Shown: positions 39,030 through 50,900 of the stretch, one piece after another
Layout: each line of letters begins with the position of its first letter
How positions within the stretch are numbered: the first letter of the stretch is position 1
Assembly (NCBI GenBank): GCA_949775045.1
Contig: OX459100.1
Coordinates: 10,452,331 to 10,516,330 of the forward strand
Reading direction: 5' to 3'
Source of the DNA: Metridium senile
Taxonomy: Eukaryota; Cnidaria; Anthozoa; Actiniaria; Metridiidae
Length of the DNA: 64,000 nt
Notes under the pieces: generated by a model
Database searches by the model: none
What the model saw: only the letters and a program-made list of their open reading frames with translations
What the model was told of the DNA's origin: nothing
Made by a program: the position numbers and the translations under genes

Positions 39030-39830
39030 TGATATCTATAGATACTGGTTACTATACATTTTTATACAAATTGTTTTAGAAACACCGACGCAGCCTGACA
39101 CTAGTTATTGTACATTTTTATACAAATTGTTTTAGAAACACCGACGCAGCCTAAGGGGGGGAGGAGGGGGGGGGGGGGGTTTTCTCCCTTTATCCAAGTG
39201 GTAGGGGTGATCGGCGTACCTTTTAGGGTTAAAATATTTCCTGTGCGTACCTTTTAGGGTCCATTTAGAGTTTTGGCTCAAAAATCAGTTGTAAGGGTCG
39301 TTTTTACTCTGCTTTATTTGTATCTGTGCGTACCTTTTAGGTGTCATTTTCAAAATCTCCGCCGATCACCCCTACCACTTGGACAAAGGGAGTTACCCCC
39401 CCCCCCCCCCCCCGGGGTCTACTGGCTATTGTACAATTTTATACAGATTATTTTAGAAACACCGACGCAGCCTACACTAAACGAGTGATCGAGTGAGGCC
39501 TTGCTACTATATAAAGCCTACACTGGTTTGTCTACTGGCTATTGTACAATTTTATACAAATTGTTTTAGAAACACCGACGCAGCCTACACTAGTTTGTCA
39601 ATAATAGCTTTTGTACATTTTTACATCAACTGTTTCCTTAAAACACCGACGCATGCAGTCCATATTGAATAGTTTTAACCGCTAGTTATCTTATAGCTAT
39701 TCGAATTGTTTCCTTACAAACACCGACGCAGTCCACACAGGTTTAACCGCTAGTTATCTTACATTTATTCGAATTGTTTCCTTAGAAACACCAACGCAGT
39801 CATGGCAAATATATTCAGGACGTATGTACT
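39030..39830 (+). repeat. 66-bp CACCGACGCAGCC array with inserted foldback
   Basis: Units carry TTGTTTTAGAAACACCGACG, CAGCCTACACTAGT and TTATACAAA; later units switch to the CGCTAGTTATCTTA variant. A copy of the poly-G/poly-C foldback is inserted at about 39153-39417. Confidence 0.8.
39153..39417. mobile_element. Second copy of the hAT-like foldback
   Basis: The arms carry CCAAGTGGTAGGGGTGATCG and its reverse complement and end in G- and C-runs, as in the 8577-8824 element. A clear target duplication is not visible here because the ends are G/C homopolymers. Confidence 0.7.
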
Positions 39831-40076
39831 TGCATCTAACAGTTTAAACAAACCGGTCCGGTTTTTTTGTTTTCAACAGATCAATTTTACAGAACTGCAA
39901 TCTAGATCCCCGGTAACAAAGCGAAGTTAAAATGACCCTTACAGGTACAGAGTCATGTTACGCAATTTACTTTTGAGCAAGAACCCTAAAAGGACCCTAA
40001 AAGGATCCTAAAAAGACCCTTAAAGGATCTAAAAGGACCCTAAAAGGACCCTAAAAGGTACAAATATATTCAACTC

Positions 40077-40135
40077 TAAAAGGAACGCCGATCACCCCTA
40101 CCACTTGGATAAAGAAAGTACCCCTCCCCCCGGAA
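40077..40135. mobile_element. Remnant of the hAT-like foldback (right arm only)
   Basis: GCCGATCACCCCTACCACTT, then GGATAAAGAAAGTACCCCTC, matches the right arm of the element at 8577-8824. The sequence before it consists of AAAAGGACCCT repeats derived from the element interior. Confidence 0.6.
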
Positions 40136-40228
40136 TATTGGACTCTTTCCCGCGAAAGGAGGAGTTTCTTTTCACAGGCTATTTTTTGCAGGCTTTCTCG
40201 GACTTTTTTGAATTAAAAAACCAGTCAA

Positions 40229-40396
40229 CTATTGGTTTAGTACCGCCCCTGTTATGTAGTTGAAAGAAACGTTATCGTAAAGGTCACCAGTAAAAGATCC
40301 AACCCTTTCATAGTTGTTGTGTCCAATTGAGGTTTGCACTCCGCCTGGTACTTCAACCATGATGGATGTTTTGTAGCGGTGTTTTATGATAGTGGC
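40229..40396 (-). CDS. Candidate terminal exon of an unidentified minus-strand gene
   Basis: The acceptor (AATTGCCACAG, ending at 40397) opens a 55-codon frame ending at TAG 40231-40229. The translation reads ATIIKHRYKTSIMVEVPGGV, then QTSIGHNNYERVGSFTGDLY and DNVSFNYITGAVLNQ. It looks like a real extracellular-type protein end. The phase (0) agrees with the exon at 41865-42034 upstream. I do not recognise the family. Confidence 0.45.
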   Translation of the reverse strand, partial: ATIIKHRYKTSIMVEVPGGVQTSIGHNNYERVGSFTGDLYDNVSFNYITGAVLNQ

Positions 40397-40459
40397 CTGT
40401 GGCAATTGTAAAGGTCACTTTGATGTTTGATAACAATTCCAGTAAAACTGGCAACTTCT

Positions 40460-41000
40460 ACACGTACCGTAAAAAAAGAGTGTTACTTATTGTAAACTTG
40501 ATGGTAACTTATACACCGTAAAAAGAGAATGTTACTTACTGGAAAATAGTAACTATATAAAGGACTGTTACTGTAAAAAAAATGGAAACTTATTCACCGT
40601 AAAAAAGAGTGTTACTTACTGTAAAAATGGTAACTTATACACCGTATAAAAGAGTGTTGCTGTAAAAATGGTAACTTTTACACTGTAAAAAGAAGGTGTT
40701 ACTGTAAAAATGGTAAATTTTATACTGTAAAAAGAGAGTGTTACTGTAAAAATGGTAACTTATTCACCGTAAAAAAGAGTGTTACTTACTGTAAAAATGG
40801 TAACTTATACACTGCATAAAAGAGAGTGTTACTTGCTGTAAAAATGGTAACTTATACACCGTAAAAAGTAAGTGTTACTGTAAAAATGGTAACTTATACA
40901 CCGTATAAAAGAGTGTTACTGTAAAAATGGTAACTTTAACACCAATGGTTATAAAAGAGAGTGTTACTTTAAAAATTGTAACTTATTTACCGCGTTCAAG
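40460..41000 (+). repeat. 48-bp GTAACTTATACACCGTA repeat array
   Basis: About ten units of GAGTGTTACTTACTGTAAAA and ATGGTAACTTATACACCGTA, with some units shortened by loss of CTTA. It lies in the presumed intron between the two candidate exons at 42.0 and 40.3 kb. Confidence 0.85.
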
Positions 41001-41358
41001 CAACACTGTCCGACTCTCCATAACAATTTTCAACGACAAGGTTAATTGCATTAGCTATATCAAACTTCATACTAATTTACGCTCTAAGTTTTGACAATTG
41101 GTTAAGTAATTTGGAGGTCATAGTAAATGAACGAGTTAGTAAGGCATGGGGTAAGACAATGGAGAGAGCTATGAGAGGCCCTTCCGCTGTGCTTATCTGA
41201 TGACCTTTGATGTTAATCGATCCATATCAAGCAACTATCTTACAAGTACATGGGGAGAAATAGATAGGTTTAGAGGAACGTGCAGGACTTGACTTTATTT
41301 TTCTCGAGGATTAGATTTGGGATAAGATCGAAAATGAGATTGTGGGAGGAATAAAGAT

Positions 41359-41790
41359 TGAATAGATGGATGGATGAATGGATGGATGATTTGATGAAAG
41401 AGTGGATGGATAAAAAGATGAATGGATGGATGAATAGATGAAAGAATGAATGGATGAATGAATGAATGGATGGTGGGATGAACCGTGAATGATGGAATAG
41501 ATGGATGAATGAATGAATAGATGGATGCCGAGTGAATGAATGAATGGATGGATGGATGAAGGAATAGATGGATAGATGAGTGAATGAATGAATGAATAAT
41601 TAATTGAATGCAGGGAGGAATAAATGAATGGATAAATGAATAATAGATGGATTGGTGAATGAATGAATGAAAGAATGAATGAATGGATGAAGGAATAGAT
41701 GGATGGATAGATGGATGAATAGATGGATGGATGAATGAATAGATGGATGGAGGGATAGATGCAGGAATGGATGAATAATTGGATGGTTGG
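41359..41790. repeat. ATGG/ATGA microsatellite
   Basis: Imperfect GATGGATGAATG tetranucleotides. The antisense frames are Ser/Ile/His-rich and spurious. Confidence 0.9.
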
Positions 41791-41864
41791 TTGGAAAAGA
41801 TGCACAATGAAAAAAAAAAAGAAAACAAGTTACATAAGTGAATCGACATCCCCCCTAGACATAC

Positions 41865-42034
41865 CACCCCTCTGTTATCAGATACTATTTCCAGTTTATT
41901 GCGTGAATGCCAAGTTGAAAACTTATTGCAATCGCTGCTCATCTCACATTGAGAATATTGACAGTCACAGCCGTTTCCGCGGATAGAGTGATCAGCTATA
42001 TACCTTAGCAAATGCCTGCAATCCTTACACGAAA
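41865..42034 (-). CDS. Candidate cysteine-rich exon, unidentified gene
   Basis: A donor GTG|GTATGT at 41865/41864 ends an open frame that reads CKDCRHLLRYIADHSIRGNG, then CDCQYSQCEMSSDCNKFSTW and HSRNKLEIVSDNRGV. The acceptor may be TCCTTTAG (start 42034) or GTATATAG (start 41995); both keep the frame. The exon ends in phase 0 and joins in frame to 40396. Six cysteines suggest a secreted or extracellular domain. No earlier exon was found. Confidence 0.4.
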
Positions 42035-42149
42035 CTAAAGGATTCCAAATCAAAAACTCCAACCTTATTGAAAATATTTGTGGTGATGTTGAAACGAGGC
42101 TTTGTGCTTAGAACAAAACCATTTTAAAACGCAAAAAGACGATTATTAA

Positions 42150-42520
42150 TTGCGTCAGTGTTTCTAAGGAAACAGTTGAAGAAAAAATGTACAAAAACTG
42201 GTGGGGAAAATGTACAATAACTAGTGGAGCTAGGCTGTGTTGGTGTTTGTAAGGATACAATTGAAATGAAAATGTTCAATAACCAGTGGTTATAATAGTA
42301 TGGGCTGCGTCAGTGTTTCTAAGGAAACAGTTGAAGAAAAAATGTACAATAACTAGTGGCTAAACTAGTAGAGGCTGTGTTGATGTTTGTAAAAAAACAA
42401 TTGAAATAAAAATGTACAATATTACCAAGTGGTTAAACTAGGGCTGCGTCAGTTTTTCTAGGGAACAACTGGAGCAAAACTGTATGATTTCTTGCTGTTA
42501 AACTAGTGTGGACTGAGGCA
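42150..42520 (-). repeat. 66-bp GACGCAG repeat family, diverged array
   Basis: Inverted relative to the arrays at 37.8 and 39 kb: GCTGCGTCAGTGTTTCTAAG, then GAAACAGTTGAAG, AAAATGTACAATAACTAGTG. About five degenerate units. Confidence 0.8.
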
Positions 42521-42949
42521 GTGTTTGAGCAATTTTACTGTGAGCAACGAGGTATTGAGCGCAGAGCAAGAAAAATAGAACAAGTAATACTGATAGACAC
42601 GTTTGGGCGTCAAGCCTTCGTTTTAACATCCATTCATTTCAGAACACGCAAAACTAGCTCTTTCCAGACATAAAAATACACACTGATGCGATTACGAAAA
42701 CTTAACTTAGTACAAATCTGCCACAAGGCTTAAAGTCTCCACACCCTGTGAAGAAAAGAACTTTAAGAGGTCGAAAGATCACAATATAACTCCAAAAGAC
42801 GCACATTCCACGAATCATTTCTTGGCTTTTTGTTATTTTTACTTCAAATATAATCTATGTTGAAAGATGGGGAGTTGAATCAATTGGTTTTTGTATACTA
42901 GCGTTTTTATAGTTGTATCATCGTTACTCCTTTATGGAACACTGATCGA
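42521..42949. other. Unassigned stretch between repeat arrays
   Basis: I see nothing supportable here. Confidence 0.45.
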
Positions 42950-43660
42950 CAAAGTACATTTTTGCTCCAATTGTATCCTAAGAAACATTGACGCAGTCCA
43001 CACTAGTTGTCATACATTTTTACTCCAATTGCATCCTAAGAAACATTGACGCAGTCCACACTAGTTTAACCGCTAGTTGTCATACATTTTTACTCCAATT
43101 GCATCCTAAGAAACATTGACGCAGTCCACACTAGTTTAACCGCTAGTTGTCATACATTTTTACTCCAATTGCATCCTAAGAAACATTGACGCAGTCCACA
43201 CTAGTTTAACCACTAGTTATCTTACATTTTTACTCCAATTACATCCTAAGAAACATTAACGCAGTCCACACTAGTTTAACCACTAGTTGTCTTACATTTT
43301 TACTCCATGCAATTGTATCCTAAGAAACATTGACGCAGTCCACACTAGTTTAACCACTAGTTGCTCCAATTGTTTACTGAGAAACATTGACGCAGTCCAC
43401 ACTAGTTTAACCACTATAGTTATTGTACATTTTTACTCCAATTGCATCCTTATTGACAAACTTCGACGCAGTCTTAGCTGGAGTATCAGGCTCCCGGGGA
43501 CGGAGTGGGAAGAGAGGAGAAGGAGAAAGCTCCCCTCGAAAAGCCCGACCCTCGGGCTAACGCTATACCCACTAGTTTAACCACTAGTGTTCGAACATTT
43601 TTACTCCACTCGTTTGCTTATAAAGTCCAAACTAGTTTAACCGACAGTTATTATAATTGT
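42950..43660 (+). repeat. 66-bp GACGCAG repeat array (ACATTGACGCAGTCC variant)
   Basis: Seven or more units carry TTTTTACTCCAATTGCATCC, TAAGAAACATTGACGCAGTC and CACACTAGTTTAACCGCTAG. The first three full units are nearly identical. A foreign segment with GGCTCCCGGGGACGGAGTGG at about 43488-43570 interrupts the end. Confidence 0.85.
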
Positions 43661-44735
43661 ACATTATGACTAACAACTACAACCTTATGCCATATTGTGT
43701 TTATCTGAATATTACACTCTAATTCTTATATTTTCCATTGTGTTGTCTGCTATAACGTTTTTGTTTTCTTTTGTGTTTATTTGACCGTTGCACTCCCGTT
43801 TTTGCCGAAATGTATCAATTCTAAAGCAACAAGTTTTCGTTCAATGTTTTGGAAATCTAATACTTATTAATTACAAACTGTTTTGGTTTAAAAAGTCACC
43901 CGGAAACAGTGAATTTATCATAGTCCTTGAATTTAATAATGGCCTTTAGCCAAAAAGATAACAATGTTTCAAGCAAAAAAGCAAAGAAAACATAAAGAAA
44001 CGTTTTAGAAAATTCCGCTTTTTAAAAAACTTGCTTTAAATACGTTTTTTTTGTTCTAATTTTACAACTTTTTAGGAGTTTTAATGCCAGTAATTATGTT
44101 TTTTATTTTTTTGTTTTGAATTTTGGGTTTATAGGGGTTCATATTCCATAGAAAAACAACTTAATATAAACAGGAATATTGATAATACGAAGAGGAAGTG
44201 AATTTTGTAAACTACGAGAGATTGTGTGCGCGTTCACACACACACACTGCTCCACAACTGTTCACTAAAAGCAAACTAAAAAAATGGATAATTTATGTTT
44301 AAAAGCCTTGTTCAACCGTGGGAATAAATGATGTCGAAATTCCCACGCTGAAGTACAAGCATTTTAAAGAACAGAAGAGTTAAAACTGAGTAAATATTGA
44401 CACAAATATTTGCATAACTCAGAAAGCCATTTGTAGCGGTGCAAAACGAAACAGTTCAAAACCAAATTGTACAATTTTGTTTCATATTGTTTGTAAATTG
44501 AAATATTTGTTTGAAAGTTTTTAGAAACGTTCTTTAAAGTTGTACATTCGTCCTTGTTTGGCTGCTATTTCGTTTGCGCTTTGCGGAGCGGAAAGTCAAC
44601 ACAACTGACGAAAATTGAATCGTTTTCATTCCTCCTTCGAGTTGAAAATCTGTGCAAACAAACTGACAGCCCTTGATCGTGGGAAACTATGTTAAAACAA
44701 AAAGCCTCTCACAGACTCTTTATAATACAGTGACG
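43661..44735. other. Unassigned AT-rich stretch
   Basis: A short (AC)n at about 44237-44247 is the only simple repeat I see. No gene is supportable. Confidence 0.5.
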
Positions 44736-46045
44736 GGGGATTGACGTCAATAGGTAACACTCTTTTCTACGGTGTATAAGTTCCATTTATTAATACTTTT
44801 TATAGTAAATGTAACACTCTCTTTTATACGGTGCATAAGTTACCATTTTTACAGTAAGTAACACTCTTTTGATACGGTGTATAAATTACCATTTTACAGT
44901 AAGTAACACTCTCTTTTCTACGGTGTATAAGTTAATTACCAACTTTACAGTTACAATCTCTTTCTACGGTGTAAAAGTTCTTATTTTTACAGTAAGTAAC
45001 ACTCTCTTTTCTACGGTGTATAAGTTACCATTTTACAGTAAGTAACACTCTCTTTTCTACGGTGTATAAGTTAATTACAAACTTTACAGTTACAATCTCT
45101 TTCTACGGTGTAAAAGTTCTTATTTTTACAGTAAGTAACACTCTCTTTTCTACGGTGTATAAATAACCATTTTACAGTAAGTAACACTCTCTTTTCTACG
45201 GTGTATAAGTTACCACTTTTACAGTAAGTAACATTCTCTTTTCTATACGGTGTATAAATAACCATTTTACAGTAAGTAACACTCTCTTTTCTACGGTGTA
45301 TAAATAACCATTTTACAGTAAGTAACACTCTCTTTTTTTTACGGTGTATAAATAACCATTTTACAGTAAGTAACTCTCTCTTTTCTACGGTTTATAAGTT
45401 AACATTTTTACAGTAAGTTTCTACGGTGTATAAATAACCATTTTACAGTAAGTAACGCTCTCTTTTTTTTACGGTGTATAAGTTACCACTTTTACAGTAA
45501 GTAACACTCTCTTTTCTACGGTGTATAAGTTACCACTTTTACAGTAAGTAACACTCTCTTTTCTACGGTGTATAAGTTACCACTTTTACAGTAAGTAACA
45601 CTCTCTTTTCTACGGTGTATAAGTTACCACTTTTACATTAAGTAACACTCTCTTTTCTACGGTGTATAAGTTACCATTTTAACAGTAAGTAACACTCTCT
45701 TTTCTACGGTGTATAAGTTACCATTTTAACAGTAACACTCTCTTTTCTACGGTGTATAAGTTACCATTTTAACAGTAACACTCTCTTTTCTACGGTGTAT
45801 AAGTTACCATTTTAACAGTAAGTAACACTCTCTTCTCTACGAGGTATAAGTTACCATTTTTACAGTCATACTTTTTTTTAAAGCGGTGTATAAGTTACCA
45901 TATGAAATATTCACGTCCCAGTGTACAGTAAGTAACACTCTCTTTTTTAGGGTGTATAAATAACCATTTTACAGTAAGTAACACTCTCTTTTCTACGGTG
46001 TATAAGTTACCATTCTACAGTAAGTAACACTCTTTTTATACAAAT
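44735..46045 (-). repeat. Large 48-bp repeat array, inverted orientation
   Basis: About 28 units of TACGGTGTATAAGTTACCAT, TTTACAGTAAGTAACACTCT and CTTTTC. This is the largest array of the family in the window and opposite in orientation to the other four. A GAAATATTCACGTCCC junction at about 45904 links it to the array at 26.7 kb. Confidence 0.9.
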
Positions 46046-46609
46046 GGATGACACATGCAATTAAGCTACAATTTTGACTACAACGAAGTATTCACGTCCT
46101 TATAACGTTCCTAATTTCTAATGCATGAGTTTTAATTAACAAATGGAGACATACTTTTCGCATACTTTTAATTAAAAAATATTTATCTATACGCCTTATA
46201 AAAGTGCTGAATTTACTGTAAATTTTACCATATCAAATTGGAGCCATTTGAATGGCTTTCTTGAGAAAACCAATTCAATGTCACATTCTTTGCATTTTAC
46301 TCTCCGGGGATAACGTTCTCCATTAGATTTTTCTTCGGCTTAACGGTGAAAATACGGTGAGGAATTTTTAAAATAGGATAAAATCTTAGTTATAATCTGT
46401 CATTTTGGCTCGGCTGTAATCTTGGTATTTTTCACTGTCGAAATCAGAACAAATATATCTTTGGAGAATAAAAATTGTGTTCTAAATTCTTTTGATATTT
46501 TATTGTATTTAAATTGAAACATGTATTTTTGGATTGTATAACTTTTAATTCTAATTGATAGCTGTGAAATTATTAGCATGCATATATGTTAACATTTTTC
46601 CGTGCAAAA

Positions 46610-46800
46610 ATTGTTGCTTGGTAAATCAGTGAAAATCGTAACTTATACACCGTAAAAAAGAAAGTTTTTCGGTAAAAATTGAAACTTATACACCGTATGA
46701 TAGAGTGTTGTAGTAAAAATGGTTACTTATACACCGTAAAAAAGAGAGTGTTACTGTAAAAAGTAACTTTTATGCACCTTGTATAAAATGCGGTTAACAT
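46610..46800 (+). repeat. Short 48-bp repeat array
   Basis: Four diverged units of GTAACTTATACACCGTAAAA in plus orientation lie about 560 bp beyond the large inverted array. Confidence 0.8.
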
Positions 46801-47640
46801 TATTACATTACGTTTAAGATATTAATCTTTCAAAAGAGAAGAAAAGATATTCAAATAAAAATTACAACATTCAATCAAATTTCGCGCAAATTACCACTTA
46901 TTTATCTTGTTAATTGGCTATTTACTAAGTTAATAGTTTAACAACAATTAAGAACCGTTAAAATAACAAAAACGATGGGTCACTGCTTGACTAGCGACCG
47001 TCCATGTCAAATGTCTGTCATGGCAGATTTTTCTAACTTTAAACTTCGCCTGGGGCAAGATTATACAAACCCGCGTGGATTGTAATTTAAGTAATGAGCT
47101 TTTTCTCTGTATTGCATGCACGCTGGGGCGTTACAAGTATTAGCTAAATGTTTTGATCTAAACAGAATTTGGGGATTCATCTTATTGAGTGAAAATAGTA
47201 AAACCATGCAATAAAAACAAAACGTTATTATAATATAATGCTAAATAGTGAATCAATTGATTTTTAATATATTATTAAAATAATATAATAATGTTTTCAG
47301 TAGGGCACTACTGCCGACATTTAAGGTGAATACATAGCCTTTATTGCAATATACAACAAAATTAAACTATGAAATAAAAACAAAATTAATTAATTGATTT
47401 GTGGCGAGGACATTTTTCAGTTTTGTTTTAATTCTTGGTAAAATTGCAAAAACACTAAAACCATGAAATAAAGAACAAATTAATTACTAATAGTTTCTGT
47501 TTAGTGACTATTTAGTCAGTATCACTCAACCAGAAACATCAAATACAATTACAATTTTATTTTATTTTACAAAGTCCAAAAGGGAGTTCTTCTCAATATT
47601 CCCTAATATATAAAAAGGTCATTTTCAAATAACTATCAAA
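46801..47640. other. Unassigned AT-rich stretch upstream of the JmjC gene
   Basis: I see nothing supportable here beyond low-complexity ATTAATTA runs. Confidence 0.5.
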
Positions 47641-47654
47641 TATGCGATGTAAAA

Positions 47655-47835
47655 CTACCAGCGTGTGGGATTGCTGTGTTAGTTATACCACAGGAGCCCC
47701 AACTGTTCGCAAATTCTCCAGTGTTTGGGATCCCTGTGTTAGTTATACCACAGGAACCCCAACTGTTAGTTTCGCATCCAGCGGTTGGGATCCCTGTGTT
47801 TCCCATACCACAGGAACCCCAACAATTAGTTCCGC
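47655..47835. repeat. 63-bp tandem repeat, three copies, just upstream of the JmjC gene
   Basis: CTGTGTTAGTTATACCACAG, GAACCCCAACTGTT and TTTGGGATCC are repeated three times. Both strands stay open: the minus strand (47914-47636) reads blocks of the kind NSWGSCGITNTGIPNTGEFA, and the plus strand has cysteine-containing blocks. It is GC-richer than its surroundings. It may be a promoter-proximal minisatellite or part of a divergent coding exon. Confidence 0.7.
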
Positions 47836-47961
47836 ATTGTCTAAAATTATATCTGCAATGATTATGATCAATCAATTCATGAAAAAACCTTTCACGAAAA
47901 ACTGACGTGTTCAAATTGAAAGCACTCTCAAAAGTTCAAAGAGTCGATTTAAGCTGAAAAG

Positions 47962-50900
47962 ATGAACATATACTTAAACTTCTTTATCGTATTAGGCTGT
48001 TTTGTTAGCTTGTTTTTAACCGCTAGTTCGAGCGACTTGAAGGACATCGAATTTCCTCCGAAATTTCCACCTTCTGAAGATCCAAATGTTCGAGCAGGAC
48101 ACTTGAGACCTTTTGGCTACCAACGGCCACCGAATGGACCCGTTATCGAATACGAAAAACCCCTACGACCAGAGAACTTCTGGGAACACCATGTGAGCAA
48201 AAATCTTCCTTTGGTTTTCCGTGGCGGGATTTCTGAATCTCCAGCGATTTCAAAATGGACAGATGAATATCTGAGAGATAATTATGGAGATCTTGATGTG
48301 TTGATTGAGAAGAAGAAGGAGAATCGAACCCATGGCATGACTAGCCGTCTTTTGCTGAGGGATTTCATCGATACCTACAGGCATGATGACATTTATGTTG
48401 TCACAGTGATGCCCGACCCAATGCGACAAGAAGTTCAGGTATCTTGTTTTATTTTATATTCTTTTACTCCGACGAAGGGCTGAAGCTCGAAACGTCAGTA
48501 AAGTTAATTCAACATTTTTTACGGTGTTACAAATGTCATTATATTACCCATTGTTTATATCCAACACCGACGCAGCCTATACTAGTTTTAATACTCGCTA
48601 GTTTCCATTTATATTGTTTTATTAATTAAATTAACATCGGTATAAGAAGCACTTGTCAAAAGAGCATTTCTTAAACTCTTATTAAACCACAATTTTATAA
48701 TGAAAATTAAATTGATTAATTTACTACGTTTTGGTTTCATACTGAAACCATTGTCAGGTAAACCTAAATTATGTACATCAAATTTAGCTGCATGCAAGGA
48801 AAACAAAAGATATTGTTCGTAACACAATAGTTCTTTAAACTTCTGAAGTAAATAACTTTGCTCTTATCGAGTCTATTTGTACATTGAGCACCGGTTTGCG
48901 ATCTTGAATCAACAACATTTTGAACAAGAGTATTCCTTTTAATGAGTTGAACTCTTATTGAAACATAATTGTTGCAAGCAACTTCTTCTGATGGAACACT
49001 CCTTGCAACACTCGAATGGTTTTGATATTGACATTTAATTGGCTTCTTCAAAATATTCAATATAATTCGAAATTGCTATTTGTAAATAGTAATTTAATCA
49101 GAATTATATTTATTTGTCAAACAAAGTAAAAGCGACAAATAACAACGGTGTTTTCCTAAATTATTAATATAAATTGAAAATATACATATTTAAAAATATC
49201 AAAAATATCCATTTTGAAATTTGTTTTGAAAATGTGTTTCATTGTAGGTGGTCTCTAGTCTATTATGTGGGACATTTCTAGACTACCTGCACGAGACAAA
49301 CTTTTGGATGGGTTCTGGGGGTACCCGGTCAGTCATTCACTTTGACGCTGACCACAATATTCATTGTATGGTGGCGGGAAGGAAGGATTTTATCATGATA
49401 GACCAGAAATTCAAGAAAGAACTGCAACTGACCAAGGTAAATGGATTCTTGGTTTGGAAATTTGATGATTGTCATCACCACCATTTTGATCATCACCACC
49501 ACTACTATCATTATGATCATCACTATCATTATTATGATCACCATCGCCACCACTACTATCATCATCACTATCATCATCACTATCATCATGATCACCATCA
49601 TTTCTGTCACTATGATCATCACTATCGTTATTATGATCACCACCATCATCATGATCACCATCATTTCTGTCATTATGATCATCACTATCGCTATTATGAT
49701 CACCACCATCATCATGATCACCATCATTTCTGTCATTATGATCATCACTATCGTTATTATGATCACCACCATCATCATGATCATCATCATTTCTGTCATT
49801 ATGATCATCACTATCGTTATTATGATCACCACCATCATCATGATCATCATCATTTCTGTCATTATGATCATCACTATCGCTATTATGATCACCACCATCA
49901 TTTCTGTCATTATGATCATCACTATCGTTATTATGATCACCACCATCATCATGATCACCATCATTTCTGTCATTATGATCATCACTATCGTTATTATGAT
50001 CACCACCATTTCTGTCATTATGATCATCACTATCGTTATTATGATCACCACCATCATCATGATCACCATCATTTCTGTCATTATGATCATCACTATCGTT
50101 ATTATGATCACCACCATGAACTTCATCATCACTATCACCACCACTACTATCATTATTATCACCATCATTTTAGCACCATCATGATTTAATCATCATCACT
50201 CATCTTAATCATTATGGTCATTATCACCATCATTTTACATCATCATCATCAACATCATAATCATCACCATCATAATCATCTCAACCACCACAATCAGCAT
50301 CAACTATTTCCACTTTCATTCCTTCCATTATCATTACTAACAAAATTTACCCTTAGTTTCCCCAGTTTGGTTCAGGTTTTTCCATGGTGAATCCTGATGC
50401 TATTAACCTAGACATATACCCTGATATGCCAAACGTAGAATGGACCTATGCAACTATCAATGCTGGTGATTGTATCTTCATTCCCTCCGGTAAGTATCAC
50501 ATTCAACTAGTTTACAACATAATGGTAATGATATAATAATATCAAACCTTTTAGAGTGCAAACACTATTGATGTGTGACTGTGGAATAGAGTCCTGATAC
50601 TTTATCCATGAAATAAAATCAATTTGCTACTGTGGATTAAGCTTGGTTTTCACTAGCGACGCAACGCAAGCGCAAGCACAAGCATGTGAAAATGAGACGT
50701 GAATAAGCGCAAGTGCAAACAAACTATTCACTAGTGCCACGCGCAAGCACAAGCGCAAACGCAAGAAAAAAGGAAAATTTTTGATACCTTGCGCTTGCGT
50801 GGGCGGTTTTCACTACGAAATAAGTCTGCGCTTGCGTCGCTAGTGAAAACCAGGCTTTAGAGTGCTAATACTTTATCCATGAAATAAAATCAATTTGCTA

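Noticed and set aside
49248..50189. Histidine-rich frame of 313 codons
   Set aside because: It is JmjC exon 2 reading through the donor at 49437 into a trinucleotide array in the intron.
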